Position numbers and translations under genes: made by a program | The notes under the pieces: model-generated | What the model was told of the DNA's origin: nothing | Databases searched by the model: none | The model's input: the letters and a program-made list of their open reading frames with translations, nothing else | Shown: in pieces, positions 34,269 through 42,455 of the stretch | Layout: every line of letters begins with the position of its first letter | How positions within the stretch are numbered: position 1 is the first letter of the stretch | Origin: CAAGNP01 sp045603545 | GTDB lineage: Bacteria; Bacteroidota; Bacteroidia; Bacteroidales; UBA932 | DNA length: 64,000 nt | Assembly (NCBI GenBank): GCA_045603545.1 | Contig: JAZUMG010000018.1 | Location: forward strand, 42,460 to 106,459 | Direction of reading: 5' to 3'

Positions 34269-35045
34269 ATGAAAAGAGTATTGATCGGGATTATATCCCT
34301 TCTATTTGCCGGCAGCTTGTTGGCACAACCTATCATCGGCGTATCATCTACAGCCTCTTCAGGTTCTGCAAGCGCTCCACTTACCTATATCAACGCCATT
34401 AAGAATGCAGGTGGTGTACCACTTGTTATCCCTATGACCACCGACGAAACTCAGCTTGATGCTATCCTCAACACCATCACAGGTTTGGTAATGACAGGTG
34501 GAGAAGATGTGAATCCACTTAAGTTCTATGGCGAAGAACCCCATCCTAAAATGGGTGAGATTGCCCCTGCAAGAGACGAATTCGACTACATCCTAATCAA
34601 GAAAGCTGTAGAAAAAGGGATCCCTGTACTTGGTATCTGTAGAGGTATGCAGATGCTCAACGTAGCACTTGGCGGTACACTTATCCAGGATATCCCATCA
34701 CAGGTAAAAGGTTCAATGGTTGACCACAAACAGGAGGCACCATCATCTACCGCCACCCACTCAATCACTATTCAGAAAAACTCACTTCTGTACAATATTC
34801 TTAAGACAGAAAAAACTGCTGTAAACACTTTCCACCACCAAGCTGTAAAGAGAGTGGCACCTTCTCTAAAGGTAATCGCTGTGGCTAAAGATGGCGTAGT
34901 GGAAGCAATAGAGGGTACAGGCAATATGAGGGTACTCGGACTCCAGTTCCATCCGGAAGGATTTGCTGCCCACGGCCAATGTGAATTCTCACCAATCTTC
35001 GAATGGTTGGTAAATGAGGCAAAAATCAGCCCCGCAGCCCTTTAA
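34269..35045 (+). CDS. Exported class I glutamine amidotransferase-like / gamma-glutamyl hydrolase (C26)
   Basis: This 258-residue protein resembles PuuD-type gamma-glutamyl-GABA hydrolases. It has TGGEDVNP near residue 77, the nucleophile elbow GICRGMQMLN near 121 (Cys) and FHPEG near 235 (His/Glu). Unlike cytosolic PuuD it starts with a clear Sec signal (MKRVLIGIISLLFAGSLLAQ), so it should act in the periplasm. With the serine hydrolase upstream it may attack gamma-linked peptides, such as the D-Glu bond in wall peptides. That is inference. The 3' end overlaps malQ by 20 bases on the opposite strand, and its terminator lies inside malQ. Confidence 0.83.
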   Translation: MKRVLIGIISLLFAGSLLAQPIIGVSSTASSGSASAPLTYINAIKNAGGVPLVIPMTTDETQLDAILNTITGLVMTGGEDVNPLKFYGEEPHPKMGEIAPARDEFDYILIKKAVEKGIPVLGICRGMQMLNVALGGTLIQDIPSQVKGSMVDHKQEAPSSTATHSITIQKNSLLYNILKTEKTAVNTFHHQAVKRVAPSLKVIAVAKDGVVEAIEGTGNMRVLGLQFHPEGFAAHGQCEFSPIFEWLVNEAKISPAAL

Positions 35046-37335
35046 TCATTGAGAGAATCTCACCATTCAGGTGGGATTCTTTTTTTAGATCCTCCAGAGA
35101 GATCCCCATACGATAGCACCAACGATTATTGGGGTTGGCAGGATCATTTATCCTCTCATCGGCAGGGTTCTCAACCCTCAAATGGTCAGTCAGGGCAAGC
35201 CAATCCTGCAGCGGGAGAATTGTAAGCATTGCAGGGCTCTCAAGGTGCTGGCGTATAATATCCCTCACCTGATTTTTCTGGCACTCACCTTTCCATCCCC
35301 TGAGGGTGTCCATATCGTGAGTGCCTGTCGTACAGACAGAAAGGTATGGATAACGGGCAGGATCACCCACAGAGCATCCATACTCTTTAGGCATCCTCTG
35401 CACCTCTAAAGTAAGTATCTTGAGATCCCTGAGCACCTCCGGCACACAATCGGGAATCATCCCTAAATCCTCAGCACAAGGGAGCATATTGGATGCAGAT
35501 ACTATCTCCGGGAGTTTCTGATACCCGATTCTCTCCCAGAACTTATTGTGTCTCACATAGAAGAAGTCCTCATACAGACGGTTGAAAGCAAGTTTTTCCA
35601 CCTCGGAAAGAGACTTGTACACATCGCTCTTATGGGCAGATATACCAGGGTGCCAGAAACCTCTCTTCACAGGATCTTCAAAGAAAAGTGTCTCTTTGAA
35701 ACTATCTCTGAAGTGAAGTCCCCACCCCCTAATTTCATCCACGTCCAAAGGTAATGCAGGGTTGAAATGGCCGTTTATTCCACTTTTATAGCAAGAGGGG
35801 ATCTCCCATATCCTGAAGAATCCCAGAATATGGTCTATCCGATACGCATCAAAGTAGCGCTCCATATTGGTCAGACGCCTCTTCCACCAACGGTAATTGT
35901 CCGCTGCTATAGCCTCCCAATTATATGTAGGGAAACCCCAATTCTGCCCATCTTCAGCAAAGGCATCGGGTGGCGCACCGGCCTGGGAATCAAGGTGGAA
36001 ATACTGTGGTTCAGCAGCTGCCTCCACCCCGATGGGTGAGACTCCGATAGGGATATCCCCCTTCAGAGCAACACCTTTTGAGTGCGCATACTCCACAGCC
36101 TCTGAGAGCTGCTTTGAGAGGTGGTACTGGACAAACTGGTAAAAATATTGGTTCTTGGCTCCGTCACGCTTCGCGCAATACCTCCCATATGGGAGAAGCC
36201 AATCCCTGTTATCACTTACAAACTTTCTGAACTCTACGCTCTGCGATGTCGCTTCCCAATGGGCCACGAAAAAGGCATTAAGAAATCTCATCTTGAATGC
36301 GAAGACCAATTCATACTCAAGGGAGTCATACCCGTTGAGCGAAGCTCTCCCCTGTTCATACTCCTGCTCCATCTCTTCCGTAGGAAATGGTCCTATTGCA
36401 GGGATATTGATATATATAGGATGGAGAGCTGTCACCGAAATGCAATTATAGGGGTACGAATCTCTCCAACTTCCATCTGTAGTGGTATCATTTATGGGGA
36501 GAAGCTGGATGAACCTCTGCCCTGTAGCTGCCGCCCAATCTGCTATCAGCTTTATATCGGCAAACTCACCCACACCGCAGTCATTTTCACTCCTGAGGCT
36601 GAATACCGGGACAGCTACACCTGCATAACGGGGTCTTGGTGCTCCGAATCTGTCTGATGAGTGTTCTATCGAGAAGGTCTCATCCTCCCCGAGAGGAGGG
36701 AGCTGCAAATGGTAATCATCACCACTCTCCCAAATATATGTACCATCCGGGAAACGCTTTATGAACTTGTATCTGAATTCTGATGTCAGTTTGGATGCAT
36801 CAAGGTGAATCTCCCACTTGGAATCCTTCATTGATTTGAGGTGCAATGCCTTTGCCGGGGTCCAGGCCCCCAATTCACGGCAACTGCCACTTATGAACAC
36901 CTCCGCATCAGCCTCAACATTGGGTGCTGTAACCCTTATTATCACCTCTCTGGCACACTGGTGGGTAACAGTGGTTCTGCTACTTCTGTGGGGGAGAAAA
37001 ATATTGGAAAATGGGGAGTGGAAAAATGGGGCGTTGTCATCATTTCCCTGCCAGGAGTCCATAAGGGTGAGGCGATGCGTCCCACGAAGGGTTATGGTGC
37101 GCCCCTGTCCCACCTCCTGAAAGGTAAGCCCATCATCCTCCTTTACAAAATATCTGTAATTGAATGTTTTATCCTTGAAAGTGTTGACTTTGATCTCCCT
37201 CTCCCATCTGTCACCGCAATACTCCAGCGGGAGAGCTTTGGATATATCTCCTCCTCCCAACTCGGGAAGGGAGCCGGTTACGAATAGATTTTGCCCGAAG
37301 CAGGTGCGAAAATCTACACTGAAGAGGATAGTCAT
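35026..37335 (-). CDS. malQ: 4-alpha-glucanotransferase with two N-terminal starch-binding (CBM20) domains
   Basis: This 769-residue protein has two CBM20 modules (about 1-115 and 125-235). The GH77 catalytic domain starts at VAVPVFSLRSENDCGVGEF near residue 245. Catalytic residues are visible in YRIDHILGFFR (Asp nucleophile, about 500), CAEDLG (Glu acid/base, about 622) and TGTHDMDTLRGW (about 668). It transfers maltooligosaccharide units between glucans in the cytoplasm, as there is no signal peptide. It follows a barrel protein gene by 2 bases. Its last 20 bases overlap the convergent C26 hydrolase gene, and a plus-strand terminator is embedded in its coding sequence. Confidence 0.92.
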   Translation of the reverse strand: MTILFSVDFRTCFGQNLFVTGSLPELGGGDISKALPLEYCGDRWEREIKVNTFKDKTFNYRYFVKEDDGLTFQEVGQGRTITLRGTHRLTLMDSWQGNDDNAPFFHSPFSNIFLPHRSSRTTVTHQCAREVIIRVTAPNVEADAEVFISGSCRELGAWTPAKALHLKSMKDSKWEIHLDASKLTSEFRYKFIKRFPDGTYIWESGDDYHLQLPPLGEDETFSIEHSSDRFGAPRPRYAGVAVPVFSLRSENDCGVGEFADIKLIADWAAATGQRFIQLLPINDTTTDGSWRDSYPYNCISVTALHPIYINIPAIGPFPTEEMEQEYEQGRASLNGYDSLEYELVFAFKMRFLNAFFVAHWEATSQSVEFRKFVSDNRDWLLPYGRYCAKRDGAKNQYFYQFVQYHLSKQLSEAVEYAHSKGVALKGDIPIGVSPIGVEAAAEPQYFHLDSQAGAPPDAFAEDGQNWGFPTYNWEAIAADNYRWWKRRLTNMERYFDAYRIDHILGFFRIWEIPSCYKSGINGHFNPALPLDVDEIRGWGLHFRDSFKETLFFEDPVKRGFWHPGISAHKSDVYKSLSEVEKLAFNRLYEDFFYVRHNKFWERIGYQKLPEIVSASNMLPCAEDLGMIPDCVPEVLRDLKILTLEVQRMPKEYGCSVGDPARYPYLSVCTTGTHDMDTLRGWKGECQKNQVRDIIRQHLESPAMLTILPLQDWLALTDHLRVENPADERINDPANPNNRWCYRMGISLEDLKKESHLNGEILSMIKGLRG
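35054..35086 (+). terminator. Terminator of the C26 hydrolase gene, inside malQ
   Basis: The stem AGAATCTCACC (35054-35064) pairs with GGTGGGATTCT (35070-35080) and is followed by six T (35081-35086). It starts 8 bases after the plus-strand stop. The same DNA codes for the C-terminal residues of malQ, so the hairpin is constrained by both functions. Confidence 0.8.
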
Positions 37336-37337
37336 AA

Positions 37338-38015
37338 TTACAACTTTATAGAAAGGCCCACATTGACCAGACCTCTATAGCCGAAGCCCAATTCACCAAA
37401 TACGCCGAAGGTATCTCCATATCTGACCTTGCAGGCGGTAAAGTGGTATGAGAGTTTCCACTGCTCACTTGAGTGTGGAATATCAAAATCCTCGGTAATT
37501 AGACCTGTCAGAATACCTTGGTCTGCATAGAGATGGATGTCCTCATCCCAAAAAGCTGCACCCAGATACAGTCCTGTAGACATCTCTAGGTCATCCTCCT
37601 TGAAATATACCCAGTTTGCTGACAACTGCCCTACATAACTGCGTACACCAATTCCGTAGAGAAGCAACTCATCTGCATTGACCCCTTTGGGCGGAAAAGC
37701 ATATATATTGGCCTTTGAGTAGCTGTAACCTCCAAAAATACCGAGCGAGAAATCTTCACTCAGTGAGATGTTGTAGCCTATACCAGGGGCTCCGACAAAA
37801 ACCTGATCCTTGGTATCTCCATTGAACTCTTTAGGGGCTGGGAGTAATGTCACAAGCTCCATTATTGTGGGTGAACCATAATGAACATATATCTCGTGAC
37901 GGGGGAAGTATTGTGCATCTATCTCCCTTACATGTTTGTGCTGTTGGGCAGAGAGTGTGTTGGCACACAACACAACTGTCACCAATATAAATAGTATTGA
38001 ATATACTTTTTTCAT
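37338..38015 (-). CDS. Outer-membrane beta-barrel protein
   Basis: This 225-residue protein has a signal peptide (cleavage after LSAQ, near residue 24). Alternating amphipathic strands follow, and the C-terminus GLVNVGLSIKL is typical of small eight-stranded Bacteroidota barrels. No catalytic or ligand-binding motif is visible. It lies between the flippase-like gene (12 bases) and malQ (2 bases), so it is part of the panC run. Function is unknown. Confidence 0.7.
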   Translation of the reverse strand: MKKVYSILFILVTVVLCANTLSAQQHKHVREIDAQYFPRHEIYVHYGSPTIMELVTLLPAPKEFNGDTKDQVFVGAPGIGYNISLSEDFSLGIFGGYSYSKANIYAFPPKGVNADELLLYGIGVRSYVGQLSANWVYFKEDDLEMSTGLYLGAAFWDEDIHLYADQGILTGLITEDFDIPHSSEQWKLSYHFTACKVRYGDTFGVFGELGFGYRGLVNVGLSIKL

Positions 38016-38027
38016 TTCTCGAATATT

Positions 38028-39032
38028 TTAACGGTTAAAGATAGTAAATTTTCTCTTTCTGAGAGAAAATAGAGAGACGGCGCCACAAATCAGCATTGTC
38101 AGTGCCTGACTCTCGTGTGATATGGTCGCAAATATCACACCCGAAGTCTGAGCTATGCCGTATATTGAGAACAGGGCCAGACTTATCACAAAATGGTAAG
38201 CTCCTATACCCCCTTGCACTGGGATAATCCAGCCAAGGCTCCCCACCACCATCAGAAATGCCGCATCGGACGCGTTAAGCTCAGCGACCTGGGGAAATGC
38301 CAGTATTGTGGAATAACTCATCACCCAATAAAAGACCCATATCATGACGGTACTGAAGATAAATCTCCATTTGTACTCCATCTTCAGACCTGCAACAAGA
38401 CCTTGAACTAGCCCTCTGACTATCCCGAATATCTTCTCCACAAATTTGATTTTCATCAGGAACTCCCTCTTGCGGTAGACAAACAGCACCGCTATCACAC
38501 ACAACAGCAGCACACCTGCCATCAGCCAGAGAATATCGAAAGGCAACTTCTCCATCAGGGGGGTCCATATCTGGGTGGTCATAAACTCACCGAACCTCTC
38601 CCAGCTCAGAAGCAATACACCCAAAAGGACAATCAGATAACATAGCATATCCCAGCTCCTCTCAAGTACCACAGTCCCCAGGACTGACTCAAAGCTCGCT
38701 TTGCCTGTGGAAGATATCACTCCACATCTCACAAATTCTCCCGCCCTGGGGAGGGCAAAGTTTGAGAGATAGGCAATGGTGACACCATCGTATGCCTCCT
38801 TGCGGGTTATTGTAGGGTTCAATGGGAGCATCACATATCTCCACCTCAACCCACGGAAAATGAATGCGCCCACACTTGCCACCATTGAGACAAGTATCCA
38901 CCAGAAATTACAACTCGCCAGTCCCGAAATAAAATCGCTCCATTTCACCCCTTTAAAGGCGAAATAGAGCAAAACCACTGCCAGAAGCAGCATCAGGATC
39001 CACCCCCCAATCTTTTTCAGATCTATCTTCAT
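38028..39032 (-). CDS. Flippase-like integral membrane protein (LPG synthase TM / AglD family)
   Basis: This 334-residue protein has about eight transmembrane helices. The family pattern is seen in FRGLRWRYVMLPL near residue 60, the YLSNFALPRAGEFVRCGV block near 90-107 and VQGGIGAYHFVISLAL near 275. The fold is that of the lysyl-phosphatidylglycerol flippase domain of MprF without the synthase domain. Relatives act in polyprenyl-linked or lipid export. Its start overlaps panD by four bases (ATGA), a link that appears to be positional rather than metabolic. Confidence 0.83.
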   Translation of the reverse strand: MKIDLKKIGGWILMLLLAVVLLYFAFKGVKWSDFISGLASCNFWWILVSMVASVGAFIFRGLRWRYVMLPLNPTITRKEAYDGVTIAYLSNFALPRAGEFVRCGVISSTGKASFESVLGTVVLERSWDMLCYLIVLLGVLLLSWERFGEFMTTQIWTPLMEKLPFDILWLMAGVLLLCVIAVLFVYRKREFLMKIKFVEKIFGIVRGLVQGLVAGLKMEYKWRFIFSTVMIWVFYWVMSYSTILAFPQVAELNASDAAFLMVVGSLGWIIPVQGGIGAYHFVISLALFSIYGIAQTSGVIFATISHESQALTMLICGAVSLFSLRKRKFTIFNR

Positions 39033-39379
39033 ACAAGCTGGTTGGTAGCTGTATCTGGGAATACAAGTTTTGGTTTGTATTCAGAAGCCTCCTCCTCTGT
39101 CATCAATGCAAATGACATAATGATAGCGATGTCACCAACACCGAAAAGATGGGCTGCTGCACCATTGAGACCTATTTTACCGCTCCCCTCTTCTCCAGGG
39201 ATAGCATATGTCTCAAGTCTGTTGCCGTTGTTTATGTTTACCACCAATACTTTCTCCCCTTCATACAGACCTGCTGCCTTCATTAGGGCCTTATCTATGG
39301 TGATGCTACCGATATAGTGCAAGTTTGCCTCGGTGATGGTTACTCTGTGAATCTTGGATTTAAGTATTTGAAGAAGCAT
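39029..39379 (-). CDS. panD: Aspartate 1-decarboxylase (pyruvoyl enzyme)
   Basis: This 116-residue proenzyme cleaves itself between Gly and Ser in the YIGSITID segment (about residues 22-29). That yields the pyruvoyl beta-alanine-producing subunit. LYEGEKV-VVNINNGNR-ETYAI and NGAAAHLFGVGD-AIIMSFA are family hallmarks. Beta-alanine is the second substrate of PanC, encoded one base upstream. Length and motifs are standard. Confidence 0.96.
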   Translation of the reverse strand: MLLQILKSKIHRVTITEANLHYIGSITIDKALMKAAGLYEGEKVLVVNINNGNRLETYAIPGEEGSGKIGLNGAAAHLFGVGDIAIIMSFALMTEEEASEYKPKLVFPDTATNQLV

Positions 39380-39380
39380 C

Positions 39381-40244
39381 TTATTTTAGTTTAAGATTAT
39401 CAATTAGTCTTACAGGATGTGCAAATACTGCACATGATAGCTGGATGGTCTCTGCCTGATTCCAATCTGTGACAGGCTCAAGAGTTTTCCCGTTTATGAT
39501 TTCGACATACTCGGTCTCCAGAAGAGGGTTTGAATTTATCTCATTTGTTATATCCTCAATAGCCTTGGCAACACTCACTTTGCCCACCATATCCACACCT
39601 TTGGAGATGCATTTGTAGATATGTGGAGCGGCAGCCCTCTGTTCTGGGGTGAGAAGCTCATTGCGTGAGCTTAGTGCCAAACCATCCTCGCCTCTGGCGA
39701 TAGGACAACGTACTATCTGGATAGGATATTGGAGATCCTTTGTAAAATACTCTATGATGGCAAGCTGCTGGAAGTCCTTCTCACCGAAGAAAGCGTGGGT
39801 AGGCTTCACTATGTCAAAAAGGCGTGTAACCACCTGTGCCATCCCATTGAAGTGACCGGGACGACGGGGGCCCTCTCCATAGGTATCAAGGCCGCCAAGA
39901 TCCAGGATCCTCTCATCAAGGGGGGTACCATCACCTTTGGCTGCGTTTGGATAGATGTCTATGACTCTTGGGGCAAATACGATATCTACTCCCACTGGTT
40001 CAACAAGTTTGCAATCGTTGTCCACTGTCCTGGGATAAGTATTGAAATCGTTCTGATTATTGAACTGGGTAGGATTGACGAAGATGGAGATGACTGTAAC
40101 ATCACACTCCTCCACCGATTTTCTTATAAGTGAAAGGTGACCTTCGTGAAGAGCACCCATCGTAGGGACAAAACCCACCTTCTTGTCGCCGCCAATCGCA
40201 GCACGGGCAGATTCAAATTCTGCCAAAGTTTTAGCTATAATCAT
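39381..40244 (-). CDS. panC: Pantothenate synthetase
   Basis: The protein has 287 residues from the ATG at 40244. The extension to 40298 would pass through the promoter. It condenses pantoate with beta-alanine using ATP. Motifs are VPTMGALHEGHLSLI (HIGH-like) near residue 27, FVNPTQFN near 58, FGEKDFQQL near 150 and LALSSRN near 185. It heads the run panC-panD-flippase-barrel-malQ. The ketopantoate genes panB and panE are not in the window. Confidence 0.96.
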   Translation of the reverse strand: MIIAKTLAEFESARAAIGGDKKVGFVPTMGALHEGHLSLIRKSVEECDVTVISIFVNPTQFNNQNDFNTYPRTVDNDCKLVEPVGVDIVFAPRVIDIYPNAAKGDGTPLDERILDLGGLDTYGEGPRRPGHFNGMAQVVTRLFDIVKPTHAFFGEKDFQQLAIIEYFTKDLQYPIQIVRCPIARGEDGLALSSRNELLTPEQRAAAPHIYKCISKGVDMVGKVSVAKAIEDITNEINSNPLLETEYVEIINGKTLEPVTDWNQAETIQLSCAVFAHPVRLIDNLKLK

Positions 40245-40263
40245 TCTGCGTAGAATTTCGGTG

Positions 40264-40295
40264 CAAATGTAATGTGTCTCAAAAACATATCCAAA
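40264..40295 (-). promoter_or_regulatory. Promoter of the panC operon
   Basis: The minus strand has TTTG (40295-40292), a 20-nt spacer and TACATTTG (40271-40264), a full match to the phylum's consensus. The predicted start is a few bases before the panC ATG at 40244. Confidence 0.65.
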
Positions 40296-40300
40296 CATCC

Positions 40301-40331
40301 TTGTGAATTATCGGATATAACTTTACCTTTG
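40301..40331 (+). promoter_or_regulatory. Promoter of the PfkB kinase gene
   Basis: TTGT (40301-40304), a 19-nt spacer and TACCTTTG (40324-40331) form one of the clearest promoters in the window. The start should be near 40338, about 16 bases before the ATG at 40354. Confidence 0.7.
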
Positions 40332-40353
40332 CAGGGTAAAATTTCTATTTGAG

Positions 40354-41349
40354 ATGAAATCTATTTTAGGTATAGGGAACGCCCTGACAGATATTTTGGC
40401 GGTACTCCCAAACGATTTGCTTTTGAAACAGTACCACCTCCCCAAAGGGAGCATGCAGCACGTGGATCAGGCTACAGGTGACAAAATCTGGGCTACACTC
40501 AAGCCAATGGGTGTGGAATATGTGGCAGGAGGCTCTGCAGCCAACACCATCAATGGCGCAGCGGTATTCGGAATGCGTGCAGGATTTATCGGCAAGGTGG
40601 GCGATGATGACCTGGGTGCTCTGTACAAATCGGATTTGGAGCGCAATGGCATCAAGGCAACTCTCCTCAAGGGCAAATCTTCTTCGGGCAGGGCAATGGT
40701 ATTCATCTCAAATCCCAACGCTGAGAGGACATTCGCTGTCTATTTGGGTGCAGCTCTGGAGATGGTTCCTGAGGATCTTACAACCGAGATGTTCCAAGGT
40801 TACGACTATTTCCATATAGAGGGATACCTCGTTCAGAACCAAGCACTTCTGCGCCGCGCAGTAGAACTCGCAAAAGAGGCAGGAATGACCATCTCCATCG
40901 ACATGGCATCATATAATGTGGTGGAATCAAATGATGCATTCCTTCACGACATAGTGGAAAACTACGTGGATATCGTATTTGCCAATGAGACTGAAGCACA
41001 CGCTTACACCAAACTGCCTCCGCGCGAGGCTCTTGATGTGATAGCACAGTCGTGCAAGATTGCTGTGGTAAAAGTGGGCAAAGAGGGCTCAATGGTCAAG
41101 AGCGGCGACGAATACCATTTCATCAAGCCTTGGCCAGCAAATGCCATCGATGCCACCGGAGCGGGTGACATCTACGCCGCAGGATTCCTTTACGGACACT
41201 CCCTCGGTCTCCCTATCAAGATTTGCGGAAACATCGGGTCCATCATCTCATCCAAAGTAGTGGAAGTGGTAGGTGCCAAAGTGGATATCCCCCGCTGGAA
41301 AGCTGCCAAGCAGGAGATCCGCGAGATGATTGAGCCATATCTGTCATAG
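40354..41349 (+). CDS. PfkB family carbohydrate/adenosine kinase
   Basis: This 331-residue ribokinase-fold protein has GGSAANTINGAAVFG near residue 60 (substrate lid), NPNAERTFAVYLGAA near 118-132 and the catalytic DATGAGDIYAAGF near 266-278. The spacing and the GNALTDILAVL start resemble the adenosine-kinase/sugar-kinase group common in Bacteroidales. Substrate cannot be fixed; adenosine, ribose or inosine-type substrates are all possible. It is a single-gene unit with its own promoter and terminator. Confidence 0.87.
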   Translation: MKSILGIGNALTDILAVLPNDLLLKQYHLPKGSMQHVDQATGDKIWATLKPMGVEYVAGGSAANTINGAAVFGMRAGFIGKVGDDDLGALYKSDLERNGIKATLLKGKSSSGRAMVFISNPNAERTFAVYLGAALEMVPEDLTTEMFQGYDYFHIEGYLVQNQALLRRAVELAKEAGMTISIDMASYNVVESNDAFLHDIVENYVDIVFANETEAHAYTKLPPREALDVIAQSCKIAVVKVGKEGSMVKSGDEYHFIKPWPANAIDATGAGDIYAAGFLYGHSLGLPIKICGNIGSIISSKVVEVVGAKVDIPRWKAAKQEIREMIEPYLS

Positions 41350-41440
41350 AATTGCCCCCCAAGGGACTGGACGCAAAAACAGACATATAACGCGGAAATC
41401 GCGCACAGTCCCGGTCTACAAGCCTTGACTGGACACACAG

Positions 41441-41474
41441 AACCCCTCTAGAGATACCTCTCGAGGGGTTTCTT
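41441..41474 (+). terminator. Terminator after the PfkB kinase gene
   Basis: AACCCCTCTAGAG (41441-41453) pairs with CTCTCGAGGGGTT (41458-41470) with one mismatch, and TTTCTT follows. It lies 92 bases after the stop. An 11-base direct repeat, GCGCACAGTCC, occurs on both sides at 41401-41411 and 41475-41485. Confidence 0.7.
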
Positions 41475-41561
41475 GCGCACAGTCCTTTCATCCTCGGAAC
41501 AATTGGCCCGAAGTAGCTAGATGTGCCGACAGTTACCCTCTACCGAAAACCAGGAAGAAAT

Positions 41562-42455
41562 CTAGAACCACTTGGTAAAGTGGACCATACGGGGTTTGGT
41601 ATGGATGTCTTCGACCATAGTGACGTCACTGAAGCCGTAGCTTTCGAAGAGGGCCACCACTTCCCGGTGATAGGCCTCATTGATCTCGAAATAGCCCTTA
41701 CCACCCACGCGAAGAAGAGCTGAAGCCCACTCTGCGAGGGCCTTATAGAATCTCAACGGGTCATTGTCCGGAACAAACAAAGCCATTGACGGCTCGTAGT
41801 CAAGGACATTGGGGGACATAAAATCCTTCTCTTTCTCACAAACATAGGGAGGGTTGCTGACGAGAATGTCCAGCTCCTCCAACTCCGGTATACCCTCAGG
41901 AGATGTAGCCACATCTTTCTCGTCCGGTGGACCTGCCAAAGCATCCCATTTGAAGAAAAGGGGTTCATTTTCACAGATTTTCTGCTTGCGGGCCACTTCA
42001 AGTGCCTCATCAGAGAGATCACAGGCCATAACACGGGCCTTTCTGAAATGGGCGGCAAGGGTATGGGCAATACAACCTGACCCGGTACATACATCCAGGA
42101 TATTGAGCTCACCCATCCTGTCATCCTTCCAGTCGTTCTCTATGAGACGGACCAGCTCTTCTGTCTCGGGACGCGGGATGAGTACCGACTCGCACACACA
42201 GAATTTGTGCCCGGCAAACTCCTCATAGCCCAAAACATACTGAACGGGACGGTTGGCCATAAGCTCATCAAGTGCGCCCTGCAGTTTCTTCAGATCCGGC
42301 TTGGGGATGATGACATTTGGAGAGACCAGATACTCATAATCCGACACATTCAGATGATGTGTCAGCACCCTGATGGCAATGGCCTTTGACTCATTTATGG
42401 AGTAGAGGTCCTGAAGCGCATCTATGGCTTTGGTTACAAACTCTTTATAGGTCAT
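41562..42455 (-). CDS. prmC: Release factor glutamine methyltransferase PrmC
   Basis: This 297-residue protein methylates the Gln of the GGQ motif in release factors RF1 and RF2. The helical N-terminal domain covers about 1-75. The Rossmann methyltransferase domain has ILDVCTGSGCIA near residue 118 (SAM loop) and VSNPPYV near 205, the Gln-binding motif. The start overlaps the 3' end of the upstream metallophosphatase gene by 11 bases, so it is coupled as the last gene of the mrcA-ddl operon. No prfA gene is adjacent. Confidence 0.93.
   Translation of the reverse strand: MTYKEFVTKAIDALQDLYSINESKAIAIRVLTHHLNVSDYEYLVSPNVIIPKPDLKKLQGALDELMANRPVQYVLGYEEFAGHKFCVCESVLIPRPETEELVRLIENDWKDDRMGELNILDVCTGSGCIAHTLAAHFRKARVMACDLSDEALEVARKQKICENEPLFFKWDALAGPPDEKDVATSPEGIPELEELDILVSNPPYVCEKEKDFMSPNVLDYEPSMALFVPDNDPLRFYKALAEWASALLRVGGKGYFEINEAYHREVVALFESYGFSDVTMVEDIHTKPRMVHFTKWF

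Noticed and set aside
41378..41485. Insertion footprint from the GCGCACAGTCC direct repeat
   Set aside because: The repeats flank a simple terminator hairpin with no transposase or longer terminal repeats, so chance or terminator-associated duplication is simpler.
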